Positions 7,503 to 15,389 of a DNA stretch of 64,000 nucleotides are shown here, in pieces. The stretch is from NCBI GenBank assembly GCA_010672925.1, contig JAAHFP010000030.1, forward strand, positions 1 through 64,000, in the 5' to 3' direction. The notes below the pieces were generated by a model, which was given only the letters and a program-made list of their open reading frames with translations, did no database searches and was not told the origin of the DNA. Both the position numbers and the translations under genes were made by a program. Numbering within the stretch: position 1 is the stretch's first letter; every line of letters begins with the position of its first letter. The stretch is from Symploca sp. SIO1C2 (lineage in GTDB: Bacteria; Cyanobacteriota; Cyanobacteriia; Cyanobacteriales; Coleofasciculaceae).

Positions 7503-9770
7503 AACAACAAACATTCAATCTGGATCACTGGGTCAACTCGTAGTGGCAAGACAACTCGCCTCGTAACTCAGTTTCGCCAATGGGTTGAGGGGGGACTTGG
7601 TAAGTCATCTCAGGTTTATCGACTGCCTAAAGATCGCCAACAGGCTCCAGCAATTTTAGTTTTTGCGGCTAATGACGATAATCGGCGTGATTTAGCTGAC
7701 AAATTAACTATAGCAATCCAGGGACGCTATCCATTACTGGCTAAGACACCTTTGGGATTTTTTCAAGATGAGGTAAGCTTATTTTGGCCTCTGTTGATTC
7801 AGGAGTTGAATCTTAGAGCACAGTTTCCCTTAAGGCTACGCCCAGAAACTGAGCAGGAGTTGGCAACTAAACTGTGGCGCTCAGAGCTAGAGCAAGCTCA
7901 TCTAGAACTACTAGAGAGGAATGAGTACAAAAGAGTACGCCGCATCCTGGACTTGTTGCTCTTAGCGGCAGTAAGTGGGACAGCAATAGAAGATATTCCT
8001 ACTATTCTGCGAGAAGGTATAACAGAGTTAGAAGGAACACCAGAAACTTGGGAAAGTATTGGACAGATGCTCCTATCCTGGAAAGAATGGTGTCTTACTA
8101 GGGGATTACTCACCTATAGTATTATTGCTGAACTTTATTGGCGTTATCTGTTACCTCATCCCACTTACCAGCAACATTTACAGCAACGGTATCAGGCAGT
8201 GCTAGCGGATGATGTGGATGATTATCCTGCGATCGCACGGGATTTATTTGATTACTTGTTAGACCAAGGAGCAGTAGGAGCTTTTGGCTACAACCCTGAT
8301 GGACAGGTACGCTTGGGATTAAATGCTGACCCTAATTATCTAGCTGGTTTAGCGTCCCGTTGTCAAGTAGAAACCTTGAGTACGCCAGTAAATAGTTCTT
8401 TGGCAGGGGAATTGGGCAGTATAATAGTGGAACTAGTCAGTGAGCCAATGTTCCTCACGGGGCTACCAGAGTCAGTACAGTCACTGCAAACAACTTCCCG
8501 TGCTCAACTATTACGTCAGACGGCTCAGCTAATCATTGAAGCAGTAAAATCTGGACAAGTGCAACCAGGAGAAATTGCTGTCATTGCTCCTGGTTTAGAT
8601 GCCATCGCTCGCTATACTCTGACAGAAATCCTCACTAGCCAAGGTATAGCAGTAGAACCTCTCAACGCTCAGCGTCCCCTGATTAGTTCCCCCATGATTT
8701 GCGCCTTGCTCACACTGCTAGCCTTGGTATATCCCGGTTTAGGAAGGTTAGTAGACAAAGATGCGATCGCGCAAATGCTCGTAGTGTTGAGCCAGAAGTC
8801 GCAAATATCAGCAGACGATCAGGAAACTCCCCTACCTAATCCAAGTATTGATCCAGTTAGAGCCGGTTTACTAGCAGATCACTGTTATGTCCCTGATCCT
8901 GAGCAACCACGTCTACTGGCGGCAGATAGTTTTCCCCGTTGGGACCGATTAGGGCATCGAGCAACAGTTGCTTACACTGAAATTGTAGAGTGGTTAGAAG
9001 AACAGCGACAGCAGCAACAACAGCGTCTTATTACCTCCTGTGTAATTGTTCTTGATCGTGCTATTCAGAAATTTTTGTGGAATGGCAGTAATTTACCCTA
9101 CGAGCAAATAGCAGCACTGCGGGAGTTGATGGAAACTGCTCAACACTACTGGGAAGTGGATCGAAGGTTACAGCAGAGTCTTCAGCAAGATAGAGGAATT
9201 GGGAGACGCGGGGACGCGGGGACGCGGGGACGCGGAGATGAGGAGATAGGGAGATGGGGAGATGGAGAAATATTGACAAACAACCAACAACCAACAACAA
9301 ATAACAAACAACCAACAACAAAAAACCAACAACAAACCATTGCTAACTTTATTTTAATGCTGCGTCATGGTACGGTTACAGCAAATCCTTATCCTGTACG
9401 CCGTTCTATCACCGGTGCAGAGGATGCGGTAACCCTAGCAACTATCTTTCAATACCGTGCTAGTCGTCGCTTCCACCGTTGGCACTTCTGGCTGGATGCT
9501 AGTTCTCACCTGTGGGAAATTGGTGGGGCTGCAACCCTATTTGCTGCTCCTTTGTTTCTTAAGGAATGGTCAGGACAATTTTGGACAGAGGAAGATAAAA
9601 CTAAAGCTGATGAACAGCGCTTGCAGCGGATTTTGCGAGATTTATTAGGTCGTGTGGGAGAGCAGATTTATTTGTGTCATAGTGATTTAGCAGTGAATGG
9701 TACTGACCAAAGTGGGCCTTTATTAACTTTGGTTAGTGCTTCTACTGATTTTGCTCAAAAAACACCTTGA
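7497..9770 (+). CDS. P-loop recombinase/helicase-like protein (cyanobacterial family)
   Basis: A 757-aa protein beginning with a Walker A motif (ITGSTRSGKTTRLVTQF, residues 10-26), followed by ILVFAANDDNRRDLADKL and TPLGFFQDEVSLFWP. VLADDVDDYPAIARDLFDYL near residue 235 looks like a Walker B/DExx box, and a later SF1-like core contains GEIAVIAPGLDAIARYTL. The layout resembles UvrD/AddB-type nucleotide-dependent DNA-processing proteins; cyanobacterial members are usually named recombinase family protein. DNA repair or recombination is inferred, with no biochemical assignment. Residues about 566-615 are an in-frame STRR insertion (see 9195-9345) in a linker. The ATG lies inside a tandem repeat with no clear ribosome-binding site, so the start is less certain than the gene. 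Confidence 0.7.
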   Translation: MTNNKHSIWITGSTRSGKTTRLVTQFRQWVEGGLGKSSQVYRLPKDRQQAPAILVFAANDDNRRDLADKLTIAIQGRYPLLAKTPLGFFQDEVSLFWPLLIQELNLRAQFPLRLRPETEQELATKLWRSELEQAHLELLERNEYKRVRRILDLLLLAAVSGTAIEDIPTILREGITELEGTPETWESIGQMLLSWKEWCLTRGLLTYSIIAELYWRYLLPHPTYQQHLQQRYQAVLADDVDDYPAIARDLFDYLLDQGAVGAFGYNPDGQVRLGLNADPNYLAGLASRCQVETLSTPVNSSLAGELGSIIVELVSEPMFLTGLPESVQSLQTTSRAQLLRQTAQLIIEAVKSGQVQPGEIAVIAPGLDAIARYTLTEILTSQGIAVEPLNAQRPLISSPMICALLTLLALVYPGLGRLVDKDAIAQMLVVLSQKSQISADDQETPLPNPSIDPVRAGLLADHCYVPDPEQPRLLAADSFPRWDRLGHRATVAYTEIVEWLEEQRQQQQQRLITSCVIVLDRAIQKFLWNGSNLPYEQIAALRELMETAQHYWEVDRRLQQSLQQDRGIGRRGDAGTRGRGDEEIGRWGDGEILTNNQQPTTNNKQPTTKNQQQTIANFILMLRHGTVTANPYPVRRSITGAEDAVTLATIFQYRASRRFHRWHFWLDASSHLWEIGGAATLFAAPLFLKEWSGQFWTEEDKTKADEQRLQRILRDLLGRVGEQIYLCHSDLAVNGTDQSGPLLTLVSASTDFAQKTP
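9195..9345 (+). repeat. STRR tracts inserted in frame in a coding region
   Basis: Units of GACGCGGG and then GGGAGAT, followed by AACCAAC/AACAAAC-type units, lie inside the P-loop protein gene and keep its frame open. They encode a Gly/Arg/Asp-rich stretch and then an Asn/Gln/Thr-rich stretch. The same repeats are intergenic elsewhere in the window. Confidence 0.85.
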
Positions 9771-9979
9771 GTGAACCACAAAGACACAAAGAACACAAAG
9801 GAAGAAAAAAAGAAGAAATAGATTTTTGGCGAAAAATCATTGATTTATAGGAATTATAACCGATAGGATCAATTAATCATTCTTTCTTACTCTTGCTGAA
9901 ACTCAAGCATCATATATTTGGAGCTGAATCCTTTGATATGAAAAGTTTGCTAGCTTCTTTTTAGGCAAGAAAAACTTTT

Positions 9980-10016
9980 CTTCCTCCTGCCTCCTGCCTC
10001 CTGCCTCCTGCCTTCT
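9980..10016. repeat. STRR heptamer tract (CCTGCCT)
   Basis: Four or five CCTCCTG units end at the stop codon of the HxlR gene. The rest of 9771-9979 holds no gene. Confidence 0.85.
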
Positions 10017-10362
10017 AACGCTCATCAGATTTCACCTGCATATGCTCAGCTCCCCAATCTCTCATGGAAATCATAATTGGCTCTAGGGTACGGCCATAAT
10101 CTGTTAGGGAATATTCTACCCGTGGCGGTACTTCCGCATAGACTTTTCGAGCAACAATTTTATCTTCTTCCAACTCCCGTAGTTGATTAGTCAGCATACG
10201 CTGCGTGATGCCTTCGATTTTTTTCTTCAACTCACCGAAGCGCAAGAAATCATTCTGCAAGAGATTGAAAATAATCACCGGTTTCCACCGTCCACCAATC
10301 ACAGATAATGTGGCTTCGACAGAGCATCCATAGGGGCGATCGCAATTTTTTTCCTGGTTCAT
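10015..10362 (-). CDS. HxlR-family (DUF24) winged-helix transcriptional regulator
   Basis: A 115-aa one-domain regulator. It shows the family hallmarks: CDRPYGCSVEATLSVIGGRW (N-terminal Cys and the IGGRWKP helix), LRFGELKKKIEGITQRMLTN (recognition helix region), LRELEEDKIVARKVYAEVPP and RVEYSLTDYGRTLEPI (the wing and dimer helix). HxlR proteins often sense quinones, aldehydes or electrophiles through the conserved N-terminal Cys, here Cys7 of this start. An ATG 48 bases further upstream is possible, but it would overlap the palindrome at 10383-10402. The ATG at 10362 has an AAGGATT ribosome-binding site, so it is preferred. The gene is divergent from the oxidoreductase gene at 10490, the classic arrangement of a regulator and its target. 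Confidence 0.9.
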   Translation of the reverse strand: MNQEKNCDRPYGCSVEATLSVIGGRWKPVIIFNLLQNDFLRFGELKKKIEGITQRMLTNQLRELEEDKIVARKVYAEVPPRVEYSLTDYGRTLEPIMISMRDWGAEHMQVKSDER

Positions 10363-10382
10363 AATCCTTGAAAATTTTCCAA

Positions 10383-10402
10383 TAGTTACTTTTTTGTAAC
10401 TA
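10383..10402. promoter_or_regulatory. probable HxlR operator (TAGTTAC-N6-GTAACTA)
   Basis: Perfect 7-base arms TAGTTAC and GTAACTA are separated by six T, between the divergent HxlR and oxidoreductase genes, 20 bases upstream of the regulator start. Geometry and core resemble known DUF24/HxlR operators such as the YodB box (TACT-N7-AGTA). Its role in autoregulation and control of the divergent gene is inferred. Confidence 0.6.
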
Positions 10403-10489
10403 CATAACAAAATTGTGCGTACTTGTAATTATTGATGTTTCTATCATATTTTTAATCACAGAACTCATGAACAATGAGGTGATAAAAAG

Positions 10490-11536
10490 ATGAAAGCAAT
10501 TGGATACAACGAAGCCGGACCAATCACCGCAGCAGAGGCACTGATCGAATTTGAAGCAGAGACACCGGAGTTAAGGCCATGGGACTTGTTGGTGGAGATT
10601 CGGGGAATTTCGGTTAATCCTGTAGACGTGAAAGTACGTAGCAAGGTGTCACCAGAGAAAGGTACTAAGGTGATTGGCTATGACGCCGCAGGGGTTGTCC
10701 AGCAAGTCGGCAGGGATGTCAGCAAGTTCAAAGTTGGTGATGAAGTCTTTTACGCCGGTGATATCACTAGACCTGGCACTAACTCAGAGTTACATGCTGT
10801 TGATGAGCGGATTGTTGGTAAAAAACCGAAATCCCTCAGCTTTGGGGAAGCAGCAGGTTTTCCCTTAACCTCCATTACCGCTTGGGAGCTACTGTTTGAA
10901 TCCCTCGGAATCCAAGAAGGGGGAGGCAAAGGGGACAGTTTGCTTATTATCGGTGGTGCAGGAGGTGTAGGCTCAATTCTCATTCAGCTTGCCAAAAAAC
11001 TCACTGAACTAACTGTGATTGCTACGGCGTCTCGTCCAGAAACCGTAGAGTGGGTTCAGAAAATGGGTGCAGATCATGTGATCAATCACCGCGAGTCCCT
11101 TACAGATCAAGTTAAGAATCTAGGACTTGAGCCTAACTACGTAGCCTCACTTAATGCCACAGATAAGCATTTTCCCGCCATCATTGAGCTGATCAAACCT
11201 CGTGGTCATGTAGCGCTAATCGATGATCCTGAGACTCTCGATATCATGTCAGGCAAATTCAAAGCCCTAAGCTTCAGTTGGGAGTTTATGTTTACCCGCT
11301 CAATGTATCAAACAGACGATATAGAAAAGCAGCATGAATTGCTCAATCGGGTATCGGAACTGATTGACAATGGCACACTGATTTCCACCGTGACTAATAA
11401 TCTAGGGAAAATCAGTGCTGAAACCCTCAAAACTGCCCATATACAGCAAGAAAGCGGTCGTGTCATTGGTAAAAATGTACTGGAAGGATTTTATCCCAAA
11501 TCCGGCACACATAAACCCGTTATGCCCACATTGTAG
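10490..11536 (+). CDS. zinc-type alcohol dehydrogenase-like / quinone oxidoreductase (MDR superfamily)
   Basis: A 348-aa medium-chain dehydrogenase/reductase. The N-terminal GroES-like half has [26 protein letters not shown] and [11 protein letters not shown]. The NAD(P)-binding Rossmann motif is [16 protein letters not shown] at about residues 161-176. It matches the zinc-independent quinone-oxidoreductase-like branch; the structural-zinc Cys cluster is absent, despite the usual family name zinc-binding alcohol dehydrogenase. It probably reduces quinones or reactive carbonyls with NADPH in the cytosol. GAGGTGA lies about 9 bases before the ATG. It is divergent from the HxlR gene with the operator between them, so electrophile-inducible expression is likely. 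A perfect 28-base palindrome overlaps its stop codon. Confidence 0.9.
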   Translation: MKAIGYNEAGPITAAEALIEFEAETPELRPWDLLVEIRGISVNPVDVKVRSKVSPEKGTKVIGYDAAGVVQQVGRDVSKFKVGDEVFYAGDITRPGTNSELHAVDERIVGKKPKSLSFGEAAGFPLTSITAWELLFESLGIQEGGGKGDSLLIIGGAGGVGSILIQLAKKLTELTVIATASRPETVEWVQKMGADHVINHRESLTDQVKNLGLEPNYVASLNATDKHFPAIIELIKPRGHVALIDDPETLDIMSGKFKALSFSWEFMFTRSMYQTDDIEKQHELLNRVSELIDNGTLISTVTNNLGKISAETLKTAHIQQESGRVIGKNVLEGFYPKSGTHKPVMPTL

Positions 11537-11560
11537 AGACGTTGCATGCAACGTCTCTAC
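11533..11560. terminator. perfect 28-base palindrome, dispersed hairpin repeat
   Basis: GTAGAGACGTTGCA and TGCAACGTCTCTAC form a perfect palindrome overlapping the TAG stop at 11534-11536. An imperfect copy is at 24291-24318. Position at the gene end suits a terminator or mRNA-stability hairpin, but there is no T tract. Confidence 0.55.
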
Positions 11561-11626
11561 AGGATTTTGAGGTTTGCTGAAAACGGAGGTATTTAACCGG
11601 GATTTGGTATCGTAAAGTTTCACTAA

Positions 11627-11846
11627 AAATATAGTCAAACATAGTCATATATTCTATCATGTACACATGAAGCTTTCTCGATTGTCATGGGTTCTTACAA
11701 TATTCTCAGAAAAGCATTCCCAAATGCGTTTACTCGCTATGGGATACAGAGGTGCGTAGTTCACCCCAGGAGAATTAATCTCTCAAAGTGAAAGTGAAGG
11801 GAATTTCTGAAATGAAATTCAGTCTGTCTATATTTGACTATACTTT
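11627..11846. promoter_or_regulatory. TATAGTCAAA motif cluster upstream of the crotonase-SDR operon
   Basis: In the 359-base gap, AATATAGTCAAACATAGTCA lies near 11631-11650. Its inverted relative TATATTTGACTATAC lies near 11827-11843, 50 bases before the operon start. Three copies of ATAGTCA in total could be operator half-sites. No other feature is seen in the gap, apart from the palindrome at 11533. Confidence 0.3.
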
Positions 11847-11895
11847 TACTAACTATTAGATGTTCAATTTTTAACAACCTAAGAAGGAGATAGAT

Positions 11896-12741
11896 ATGAC
11901 TTACGCAAACTACACCACATTCAAGGCAACCAAGGATGGAGCAGTCCTAATTGTTACTTTTGATTATCCCCCGGTGAATATTCAAGGCATTCCCATGCTA
12001 GATGATCTTAATTCTTTGGCGGAAGCACTTGAGAGCGATCGCACTGTCAAAGTTGTGGTTTTCCAATCTGCGCACCCAGAGATTTTCGTAGCTCATGCTG
12101 ATACCAATTTCCTTAAGGATATGTCTACAATTGCGGTATCCCGTGAGGAAGTAGAGTTGCTTTATCTACAAACAACTCTAGAGCGTATCAGCAAGTTACC
12201 CCAAGCAACCATTGCAAAAATCGAGGGTTATGCCCGGGGTGGTGGTCATGAATTTGCCCTAGCCTGTGATATGCGCTTTGCAGCCCGTGGTAAGGCAAAG
12301 TTTATGCAGATGGAAGTCGGTATGGGTATCCTGCCTTGTGGCGGTGGTGCATCACGCATGGCTCGTCAGACTGGTTTAGGTAGGGCATTGGAAATTATTT
12401 TGAGTGCCCGTGACTTTGATGCGGATGAAGCAGAAGCTTATGGCACAATTAACAAGGCTCTTGATGCTGACAAGATTGGTGTTTACGTCGATAAGTTGGC
12501 TAAACGTATTGCTCATTTCCCAGCTGATTCGATTAATGCTTGTAAGCAGGCTGTCTATGCTTCAATTGACAAACCAATCGAAGAGGCGCTTCAAGAAGAA
12601 GCCTACTGGCTTTATCAGGCAACCAGCAAAACTCCAGCAATTAAGCGTTTCCAGTTTGCCGATGACTCAGGCTGGCAAAATGATCTTGAGAACCAGCATG
12701 GCTGGGAGCAAGGAGTGATCGCTATACAGGAAGTCAGATAA
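11896..12741 (+). CDS. enoyl-CoA hydratase/isomerase (crotonase) family protein
   Basis: A 281-aa crotonase-fold protein. Signatures are VTFDYPPVNIQ near residue 24, a FVAHAD segment corresponding to the first oxyanion-hole strand, and IEGYARGGGHEFALACDMRF around residues 111-130, the family signature with the second oxyanion-hole Gly. GILPCGGGASRMAR follows at about 146. The catalytic Glu pair of true hydratases is not evident, so the reaction could be isomerisation, hydrolysis or hydration of an acyl-CoA. AGAAGGAG lies 9 bases before the ATG. It overlaps the following SDR by one base (TAATG), so the two form an operon, probably a small acyl-CoA or ketone-modifying unit acquired together with the neighbouring HxlR-dehydrogenase genes. 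Confidence 0.88.
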   Translation: MTYANYTTFKATKDGAVLIVTFDYPPVNIQGIPMLDDLNSLAEALESDRTVKVVVFQSAHPEIFVAHADTNFLKDMSTIAVSREEVELLYLQTTLERISKLPQATIAKIEGYARGGGHEFALACDMRFAARGKAKFMQMEVGMGILPCGGGASRMARQTGLGRALEIILSARDFDADEAEAYGTINKALDADKIGVYVDKLAKRIAHFPADSINACKQAVYASIDKPIEEALQEEAYWLYQATSKTPAIKRFQFADDSGWQNDLENQHGWEQGVIAIQEVR

Positions 12742-13568
12742 TGAGCACAGAGCAAAAAAAGACTATTCTGATTACCGGTTCAACAGACGGAATTGGGCTA
12801 GCAACTGCCAGAATGCTAGCCTCTATGGGTCACCAGGTTTTGCTGCACGGGCGCAATCCGACAAAACTCGAAGAAGTGGAAAAAGCCCTTGCTGCGCTAA
12901 CCGGTGATGGGCAGGTTGAAATCTACGTAGCTGACTTGTCCCTCATCGCCAATGTCGAGGCACTGGCAAAGGCTGTGGCGGAAAAGCACAATAAACTTGA
13001 TGTTTTGATCAATAATGCAGGGGTCTATAACGCCCTCAATCCCGTTACAAAAGATGGGCTTGATGTACGGTTTGTTGTCAATGCAATCGCTCCCTATCTG
13101 CTGACACAACGGCTATTGCCATTGCTTGGTACTTCCGGAAGAGTGATTAATCTATCCTCAGCAGCTCAATCGACCGTCAACCCGAAGGCATTAACCGGAC
13201 AAGTTAGCCTATCCGACGGTGCAGCTTATGCGCAAAGCAAACTAGCGCTTACCATGTGGTCTCGCAGTCTAGGACTTTCCCTTAAGGAGCAAGGCATAGC
13301 CATCATCGCAGTTAATCCTGGCTCACTGCTGGGGAGCAAGATGGTGAAGCAGGCTTTTGGGGTAAGTGGTGGGGATATTCGTATCGGTGCGGAAATACTT
13401 AGTCGTGCGGCCTTAGCAGATGAATTTGCGACTGCTTCAGGTCAATATTTTGATAACGATTCAGGTAATTTTGCCTCTCCCCATCCCGATGCCCTTAATC
13501 CACATAAATCTCAAGAGATTTTACGTATTATCGAGAAGATTTTAGCTGATAGAGTGATCGCATTGTAG
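12741..13568 (+). CDS. short-chain dehydrogenase/reductase (SDR)
   Basis: A 275-aa classical SDR. The cofactor motif TGSTDGIGLATARML is at residues 12-26, NNAGVYN follows near 91, a Ser in INLSSAAQS near 138 and the catalytic YAQSK near 163. HGRNPTKLEE after the second strand, with a basic residue, favours NADPH. The overall pattern resembles the WW-domain oxidoreductase/retinol-dehydrogenase-like group; the substrate is unknown. It is translationally coupled to the crotonase gene by a one-base overlap. The stop is followed by mobile-repeat sequence rather than an obvious terminator. Confidence 0.9.
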   Translation: MSTEQKKTILITGSTDGIGLATARMLASMGHQVLLHGRNPTKLEEVEKALAALTGDGQVEIYVADLSLIANVEALAKAVAEKHNKLDVLINNAGVYNALNPVTKDGLDVRFVVNAIAPYLLTQRLLPLLGTSGRVINLSSAAQSTVNPKALTGQVSLSDGAAYAQSKLALTMWSRSLGLSLKEQGIAIIAVNPGSLLGSKMVKQAFGVSGGDIRIGAEILSRAALADEFATASGQYFDNDSGNFASPHPDALNPHKSQEILRIIEKILADRVIAL

Positions 13569-13597
13569 AGGCGTAGCATTGGCGCTAGCAGACTATA

Positions 13598-13660
13598 TAT
13601 AGCAAAGATCGCTCGTGTGTTTACAGATTGACCGTGGTGAATAATCACCAAACCTTTATT
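13598..13660 (-). repeat. dispersed ~64-bp repeat, copy A
   Basis: The stretch including CGCTCGTGTGTTTACAGATT, then GACCGTGGTGAATAATCACC and AAACCTTTATTTA, recurs in inverted orientation with few changes at 25607-25670. TATAGCA at the left end resembles the end of the adjoining MITE at 13661, so this may be a related element inserted next to it. Confidence 0.75.
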
Positions 13661-13755
13661 TATAGCAACCGCCAAAGTGATTAGGACAAGGGGCTTAAGC
13701 CCCTTGTTAACGTGCTGTACCTGAGAATGTCTTAACCGCTCTGGCGACTGCTATA
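13661..13755. mobile_element. MITE-like element, 95 bp (copy 1)
   Basis: The ends TATAGCAACCGCCA and TCTGGCGACTGCTATA are imperfect terminal inverted repeats. An internal hairpin is built on AAGGGGCTTAAGCCCCTT. A second copy with the same length and layout lies at 43589-43684. There is no coding capacity, so any transposition would need enzyme from elsewhere. Confidence 0.8.
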
Positions 13756-13834
13756 AATATTATCCCAATGTAGCCGGAATTGATATGAATAGAATTTTTG
13801 CAGGATTTTATTTCTCCGCGTCTCCGGGTCTCTT

Positions 13835-13873
13835 AACTCCTTTTTCGCTCACCGGGTGAACGAAAAAGGAGTG
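13835..13873. terminator. long hairpin (ACTCCTTTTTCG / CGAAAAAGGAGT)
   Basis: Perfect 12-base arms enclose a second short complementary pair (TCAC/GTGA), giving an almost continuous stem. It lies in the 398-base gap between the SDR gene and the convergent Cys-rich gene. It could serve as a terminator, though no T run follows. A CTCCGCGTCTCCGGGTCTC tract precedes it. Confidence 0.45.
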
Positions 13874-13966
13874 GGATTTCTTGAGCTTAGATTGAAGACG
13901 GTTACAAGCCCCTAAATTTATTTATGGAGCAAATCTAAAAACTTCAATCTTCAATTGCTTGAAATG

Positions 13967-14188
13967 CTAGAAAAAACTGCATTTAATACAGTACCAATGG
14001 TCGTTTTCATCCTGGCAGTAGTAGCATCCATCCCACCAAATACAAGCATCGTAAGTCGCTAAAAAACTCTCAGAATTTAACAGTGTTGCTACTTCGTCTT
14101 TCCTGTCTGCTGTCGGTTTGTTCGCTTCTTGGTTAAGAATTTTATGCAATTCTTCAGAAACCGGATCTAGCTGGTAGGTTTGCACCAT
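13967..14188 (-). CDS. small protein with Cys-rich C-terminus
   Basis: A 73-aa protein in two parts. The acidic, helix-prone N-terminal 45 residues (PVSEELHKILNQEA, then EVATLLNSESFLATYD) look like a leader or docking segment. The short tail contains five Cys and three Trp: C-x5-C-YY-C-x8-C-IK-C. The two CxxC pairs could bind zinc or iron. Alternatively, leader plus Cys-rich core is the shape of a ribosomally made peptide precursor, but no maturation enzyme lies beside it. I do not recognise a family. A weak AAGGG precedes the start. The neighbour downstream on the genome is the MBL-fold gene, also on the minus strand. Confidence 0.5.
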   Translation of the reverse strand: MVQTYQLDPVSEELHKILNQEANKPTADRKDEVATLLNSESFLATYDACIWWDGCYYCQDENDHWYCIKCSFF

Positions 14189-14325
14189 TTAAAAAACCCT
14201 TAACTACTTATTTTTCACATTGAACCCCTATCTTCCCATAATCTGCATCCTCTTGGACAGGTGTGACTTCCATCCCATTAGAACAATGATTAAGTAATAA
14301 AAGTTAACGAATTGAGAAAAATTTA

Positions 14326-14367
14326 CTCAACACTTGTTACTTGTTACTTATTACTTGTTACTTGTTA
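14326..14367. repeat. STRR heptamer tract (TTACTTG)
   Basis: About five TTACTTG units (one TTACTTA) run up to the stop codon of the MBL-fold gene. Confidence 0.85.
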
Positions 14368-15249
14368 AGATGCCATCGACTCCAAACACTGATGTAGCTG
14401 ATAGTGCATTGTCTCAGCATCAGCATGATACCGCCTTCCATGTCCCGGTAGAATCCATTCAAAAGAATAGTTGAGTAGTTGGTGCATGGATTTGATTTGT
14501 TCTGCCCAAGAGTACCAACAAAAATTACGGAAGCCAACTAGTTGATTTTGTCGAGCAGACCAGGCAAGATGGTCGCCAGTAAACAGAAACTTGTTGTTGT
14601 AGAGCAAAACTGTATGACCTTTGGTATGACCAGGAACTGGGATAATCAACACATCTGTGGCTAACGGATATACTTCTGAGCCAGTTAGTTGAATTTCTAC
14701 CTCACGAGTCCCGGTATTAATGTCATCAGCGTGCAGAATTCGACTACACCCGAAATGCTCCCGATACTTTTGATGATCTGCGACATCATCCTGGTGCGTT
14801 AAGTAGAGATAACGAATTCCTCCCATCTCCTCAAAGCGTTTGGCTAAGGGCGGAGTAAAACGGGGTGAATCAACTAAAATGTTGCCTTCTGGGTGTTGAA
14901 TAAAGTAGCTAGTAGCTGCGAAAGAATTTTCGGCATGGTAGCCGCAATGATAAACATTATCTGCTACTAGAAGGGGAAAACTCTGCTGAGCATCTTTAAT
15001 ATCTTTGGGCTTTTCTACAGTGCCAATGGAGGCAGTAGGACAAGCTAACAATGCCTGGAGAGCTTTTAAACGTTCTGTTTCATTCGTTGGTTGATGATAC
15101 ACCGCAGACTTTCCACTGGCGCGATGAAATACTTCTGGAGTCATCCAGCGACAGGTATCACAATCTATACAGCTATTATCGACGTAAAAGTCACCGCTGA
15201 TATTTTGAGAGCGGCGTTGGTTAAGATGAGCCACGGGTAAACCTCCCAA
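14365..15249 (-). CDS. MBL-fold hydrolase with N-terminal ferredoxin-like segment
   Basis: A 294-aa protein. Residues about 20-75 carry CIDCDTCRWMTPEVFHRA and a later Cys (LLACPTASIG), the pattern of a small 4Fe-4S ferredoxin-like domain. A metallo-beta-lactamase fold follows. Its metal motif reads YLTHQDDVADH, the H-x-D...DH variant typical of this ferredoxin-fused subfamily, not the standard HxHxDH. Later ligands are in PVPGHTKGHTVLL, LFTGDHLAW and WILPGHGRRYH. Redox-linked hydrolysis or thiolester cleavage is possible; the substrate is not known. Related proteins occur in cyanobacteria and plants. No partner gene is obvious. Confidence 0.85.
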   Translation of the reverse strand: MGGLPVAHLNQRRSQNISGDFYVDNSCIDCDTCRWMTPEVFHRASGKSAVYHQPTNETERLKALQALLACPTASIGTVEKPKDIKDAQQSFPLLVADNVYHCGYHAENSFAATSYFIQHPEGNILVDSPRFTPPLAKRFEEMGGIRYLYLTHQDDVADHQKYREHFGCSRILHADDINTGTREVEIQLTGSEVYPLATDVLIIPVPGHTKGHTVLLYNNKFLFTGDHLAWSARQNQLVGFRNFCWYSWAEQIKSMHQLLNYSFEWILPGHGRRYHADAETMHYQLHQCLESMAS

Positions 15250-15309
15250 TTTTGCTGAGGAACTATATCCATATCTAAATCATACTCGTTATGAGTACGA
15301 TTTGGGTTA

Positions 15310-15343
15310 AGAATTTAGAATTTAGAATTTAGAATTTAGAATT
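15310..15343. repeat. STRR heptamer tract (GAATTTA)
   Basis: About four to five GAATTTA units in the divergent promoter region between the MBL-fold and pentapeptide-repeat genes. Confidence 0.8.
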
Positions 15344-15389
15344 GCGGAATGGGGATATGCCTGTCGAGGTTTTTCTGAGGAAATCTACA

